From: Nocardia sp. NBC_00565
Lineage (GTDB): Bacteria > Actinomycetota > Actinomycetes > Mycobacteriales > Mycobacteriaceae
NCBI RefSeq assembly: GCF_036345915.1
Contig: NZ_CP107785.1
Location: 5,704,001 to 5,768,000 of the forward strand
DNA: 64,000 nt
Direction of reading: 5' to 3'
Of the stretch, positions 60,301-64,000 are shown piece after piece (the first letter of the stretch is position 1; each line of letters opens with the position of its first letter). A program made the position numbers and the translations under genes. The notes under the pieces were generated by a model, which searched no databases, was not told where the DNA came from, and saw nothing but the letters and a program-made list of their open reading frames with translations.

Positions 60301-63300
60301 CGCCGGAACCGCGTCGACCTCGGAGTCGCGACGCAGGACACTCGCGTCGAACCGGATCGGAGCCAGACGCGCATCCGAGTGGATGAGCGCCTCGTCGAAA
60401 AGGCGTGTCCCTTCAACACTTTCGAGCGGACCCAGACCCAAGCGATCCCACCGCGCGAGGGCGGCGCGGTCCAAGCCACCGGTCATACCGCTGCCCTGGT
60501 TCCACGGCCCCCACGCCAGCGATGTGGCGGCCGATCCCGCGGCCCGTCGCCGCTGCGCCAACGCGTCCAGGAAACCGTTCGCCGCGGCGTAGTTGCCCTG
60601 CCCCGACGACCCCAGCACCGTCGCGATCGACGAGAACACCACGAACGCGGACAGATTCAGCCCACGAGTCAGCTCGTCCAGATGCCAGGCCCCGTCGACC
60701 TTCGGTGCCAACACCCGATCCACCTGGTCACCGGTCAGCGACTCGACCGTGCCGTCGTCGAGAATTCCCGCGGTGTGCACGACAGCGGTCAGTCCGGCGT
60801 CGGGATCGATCGTCGCCAGCAGGTTCCGCACCGCGTCGCGGTCGGCGACATCGCACGCGACGACCCGAGCCTCGGCCCCGGCCTGCGCCAATTCGGCAAC
60901 CAGCTCGGCGGCGCCGGGTGCTTCGGGTCCCCGACGCGACGTCAGTACCAGACTGCGCACACCGTGCTCGGCGACGAGATGACGGGCGAACAACGCACCC
61001 AGTCCACCCGTACCGCCCGTGATCAACACGGTCCCTTCCCCGAACGACGGCCCCATCGCCGGGTCCGCGGAGGCGGACGCGCGCACCATCCGAGGAACCA
61101 GAATCTCCTCGCCACGGACCGCGGTCTGCGGCTCGCCCGATCGCACCACCGCCGCGATACGGTCCGCATCGAGCGGCCGGGCCGGATCCTCGTCGACGAG
61201 GACGAATCGTTCCGGATGCTCCGACTGCGCACTGCGCACCAATCCCCACACCGCCGCCGCGGCCGGATCCGGAGCCTCATCGGGCAACCCCACGGCGCCT
61301 GTCGTCACCACGACCAACCGGACATCGGACAGACGTTCCTCGGCCAGCAAGGACTGCACCGTCGCCAACGCGCCGTGCACGCTTGCCCGCACCGATTCCG
61401 GACCACCGACGGCCGAACCTGCCACGATTGGCTCGGTCGCCCGCCACACCACCACACCGGGAATACCTTCGGCCACAACGACATCGGCGACCGACGCGTA
61501 TTCCGTGTCTATCCCCGCCACTGCCGTGTTCCCGAGTACCGCCAGGGACGGTCGACCGACTCCCGCGGCCGACTCCGCGGTGGGCTCCCAGCGCACCTGG
61601 TACAGGCCCGCCTCGTCACCGACGAGACTGCTCCGGAATTCCTTCACGTCATATGGACGCATCACCACCGCGTCGACCGACACGATCGGGTTGCCGTCCG
61701 GATCGACAGTCGCGACCGAGACGGTCTCGGGTCCGGTCGCGACCGCAATGACCCGAAGCGACGTCACCTCGGCCGGCCACTGGCCGCCATCCGTTGCCGA
61801 CCTGTGGAAACGGGCACCACCCCACCGGAACAACAACCTGCCGGTATCGGGATCGGAATCCGCATCGCGCCACAGCAAACCGGAGAACCCCGCGTGCATG
61901 ACCATATCCAGCAGGGCGGGGTGCAGGTCGTGCCGTCCCAGCTCCGGCGCCGCCTCGGTGTCCAGCACGATCTCGGAGAAAACCGTGTCGTCGCGTTGCC
62001 ACGCGGCACGCACACCGACGAACGCCGGACCGTACTCGAGCCCGGCGAGCTTCGCAATCCGCTCCGGAAGCCCCGCGCTGTCCACGACCTCGGTATCGAC
62101 GGGCGGCCATTCCTCCTCGCGCAGCCGCGACAACAACGCCGAATCGCCATCCCACTCGGCCCCGAACGCACCGGTGGCGTTGTGGATCCATTCGGCATCT
62201 GAGGACTTGCGGAAATAGAACTCGAACGGACGCCGCCCGGACTCGTCCGCCGCCTGCACCAATACCTGCAACTCGACCTCGTCGTCGGCGGTCGGCAGAA
62301 TCGGCGCTTGCAAGGTGAGCTCCTCGACCACCCCGCAACCGATCCGACGGCCCGCGACGAGAAGGAACTCGATGAACGTCGCGCTCGGCACAACCACCAC
62401 GCCATGGGTCATGTGATCGGCGATCCACGGATGAGTCCGCAACGAGAACCGGCCGGTCAACAACCATTCGTCGGTACCCGCCAACCCGACCACGCCCGTC
62501 AGGATCGGATGATCCGTCGACGGCGAAGCGTCCACGGCGCCCGACAACCAGAAACGGCGATGCTGGAAGGCATAGGTAGGCAACGGAACCCGACGCGCCT
62601 CACGACCCGCGAACCACGAACGCCAGTCCACCCGCGCACCCGCGACATGAACCTGCGCCAAGGAAGTTACGAACTGCTCCACCTCATCGACCGACCGCCG
62701 CGAAGTGGCCGCCACCGACGACACCGACTCGACTTCCGGGTTCTCGGCCAGACATTGGCGAGTCATCGCGGCCAGCACCGCATCCGGTCCGATCTCCACG
62801 AACCGCCGCACACCAGCCTCGACCAGGACATCGATCCCCGGCGCGAACCGGACGGACCCTCGCACCTGCTCGACCCAGTACTCGGGATCGGTCAGCTCGG
62901 CAGCGACCACGACCGCCGAAACATTCGACACGATCGGCAACGATGGCTGCCGATACGTCAATCCTGCTGCGACAGACCGGAACTCGGCCAACATCGGATC
63001 CATCCGCGCCGAATGAAAGGCATGGCTGACCCGCAACCGGTTCGTCTTCACACCCTCGGCGGACAGCAGCCGCTCGATCTCACCGATCACATCGACGTCC
63101 CCGGACAACACCGTCGACGACGGACCGTTCACCGCCGCGATCGACACACGGTCGGCGAAATCGGCGACGATATCGACAACTCGTCCTGCACCGATCGCCA
63201 CCGCGAGCATCGCGCCGCCCACCGGCAATGCGCCCATCAACCGGCCCCGGGCCGCCACCAGCGCACACGCATCCTCGAGCGACCACACCCCGGCCACATA

Positions 63301-64000
63301 CGCCGCCGCCAACTCACCGATCGAATGCCCGATCAGCAGATCCGGTGTCACACCGAATGACTCGATCAACCGGAACAACGCCACCTCGAACGCGAACAAG
63401 GCCGGTTGGGTGAATTCGGTCCGATCCAACACACCCTCGGCGTCGGCGAACATCAGCTCCTTCAAGGACAGCGCGGAGCTCCTCGAGGGGTGGTGGTCAG
63501 GCGACGGGTGGACCCGGCCCAACAACGGATCGAACTCCGCACACACCTCGTCCAACGCGGCCGCGAACACCGGGAACGCCCGATACAGGCCCGCACCCAT
63601 ACCAACCCGCTGCGCACCCTGACCCGTGAACAGGAACGCCGTCCTGTCAGAACCCGCCGTCCCCTCGATCGTGCCGTGCGAACCGGCGGCCACATCAGCC
63701 AGACCGGCCAGCAGTTCGTCCCGGTCACGCCCCACGACCGCACCGCGCCGGTCCAACTGCGCCCGCGACGTCGCCGAGGAATACGCGATATCCCACACAT
63801 CTACGTCGGGATCGTCGATCAACCACTGTCGCAGTCGATCCGCCTGGACACGGAGGGCTGCGTCGGACTTGGCCGATATCAACAACGCAACGATATCGGC
63901 CACCACGGTTTTCGCGGCCGGTGCCTGCTCGGCCCCGTCTGCGGACGTCACGATGACCGGATGGGCGGGCGCTTCCTCGAGTATCAGGTGGGCGTTGGTA
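54349..64000 (-). CDS. PKS-A: type I polyketide synthase (5' end outside the window)
   Basis: The frame is open to the window edge. Its first visible codons read [11 protein letters not shown], the end of a ketosynthase, so the GTG at 63951 is not the true start. Visible parts: end of KS, AT, DH, KR, ACP (module X), then a complete KS-AT-DH-KR-ACP (module Y) and a C-terminal docking tail ([20 protein letters not shown], then [14 protein letters not shown]) for handover to PKS-B. Key codons: AT Ser 63322-63324 and 57913-57915, DH His 62413-62415 and 57010-57012, KS Cys 59395-59397, KR Tyr 60589-60591, ACP Ser 54718-54720. Both ATs have HAFHS, predicting malonyl-CoA. The second AT contains three tandem copies of the 36-bp repeat. 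The stop overlaps the PKS-B start by ATGA. Confidence 0.95.
54610..59915 (-). other. PKS-A module Y: KS-AT-DH-KR-ACP, AT interrupted by a repeat array
   Basis: KS about 59915-58650 (DTACSSS, EAHGTGT, NIGH), AT 58330-57150, DH 57110-56260, KR 55670-55070, ACP 54810-54610. DH motif [10 protein letters not shown] with Asp in LFDMALHAG. The KR has LDDG and [10 protein letters not shown], the full B-type set. Between [11 protein letters not shown] and [13 protein letters not shown] the AT carries 36 extra residues from three tandem repeat units. Confidence 0.87.
58034..58141 (-). repeat. Three tandem 36-bp in-frame repeats inside an AT domain
   Basis: Units at 58034-58069, 58070-58105 and 58106-58141 differ at two or three positions. 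The coding strand translates as (C/S)DCLSGRS(N/K)GSA three times. Each unit contains GCGAC and GTCGC as a 5- or 6-bp stem around TGCTTGTCAG. Five of the six reading frames through the unit are free of stops, which lets it enter genes without breaking them. The same element is found once at 29573-29608. The equivalent AT region in PKS-B module 1 has only a short loop. Confidence 0.88.
59960..64000 (-). other. PKS-A module X: (KS)-AT-DH-KR-ACP, ketosynthase mostly outside
   Basis: AT about 63650-62560, DH 62510-61640, KR 61040-60430, ACP 60180-59960. DH motif [10 protein letters not shown] with the second-motif Asp in LLDMVMHAG. The KR has LDDG, with [11 protein letters not shown]. The AT has an extra loop of about 14 residues ([15 protein letters not shown]) before SLKELMF that the other ATs lack. 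Confidence 0.85.

Overview
This window comes from a high-GC actinomycete chromosome, most likely a mycolic-acid-containing genus such as Nocardia. The reasons are the strong G/C bias at third codon positions, many GTG starts, an ECF41-type sigma factor, a CYP140-like P450, a secretory-type lipase, PPM-type methyltransferases, and a palindrome matching the published KstR (sterol catabolism repressor) consensus. No sequence search was possible, so the genus is an inference.

Left part (1-20.3 kb): a mosaic of short, unrelated transcription units. In order: the tail of an unknown gene; an ECF41 sigma factor with a fused SnoaL-like domain; a broken P-loop kinase; an endonuclease/exonuclease/phosphatase-family hydrolase; a TetR remnant leading into a type 3 (archaeal/eukaryotic-like) prolyl-tRNA synthetase; a NarL-type two-component pair; a sterol-desaturase-family hydroxylase; a SnoaL-like protein divergent from an amidohydrolase with a KstR-like operator between them; a DUF2231 membrane protein and a PucR regulator; a secretory lipase running out of frame into a truncated VC0807-type membrane protein; a PadR/SnoaL-like divergent pair with twin operators; a lipase maturation factor homologue; a MerR/MFS divergent pair around a 22-bp perfect palindrome; an NAD(P)-binding reductase; and a cytochrome P450 divergent from a methyltransferase.

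Right part (21.3-64 kb): the 3' end of a very large modular type I polyketide synthase locus. Three collinear genes are read leftwards (64000 to 22138). They are translationally coupled or nearly so: ATGA overlap at 54349-54352 and a 16-bp gap at 38491-38506. Terminal docking regions suggest the order >PKS-A, PKS-B, PKS-C. Together they hold eight modules. Seven are complete and one has its ketosynthase mostly outside the window. All eight read KS-AT-DH-KR-ACP, every AT has the malonyl-type HAFH motif, and there is no enoylreductase. PKS-C ends in a thioesterase, and a separate type II thioesterase converges on it from the left across a 12-bp-stem terminator. Read literally, the enzyme adds eight C2 units and leaves eight conjugated double bonds next to the released carboxyl group: a polyene acid, lactone or lactam. 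Starter and early modules lie beyond base 64000.

Most unusual signals: (1) a 36-bp hairpin-forming repeat, encoding a 12-residue peptide close to [12 protein letters not shown], is inserted in frame three times in tandem in one AT domain and once, 28 kb away, in a KR-proximal region of another PKS gene, while paralogous modules lack it; (2) a two-module block is duplicated across the PKS-B/PKS-C boundary; (3) two AT regions share about 439 identical bases, suggesting gene conversion; (4) three KR domains lack the usual LDD motif.
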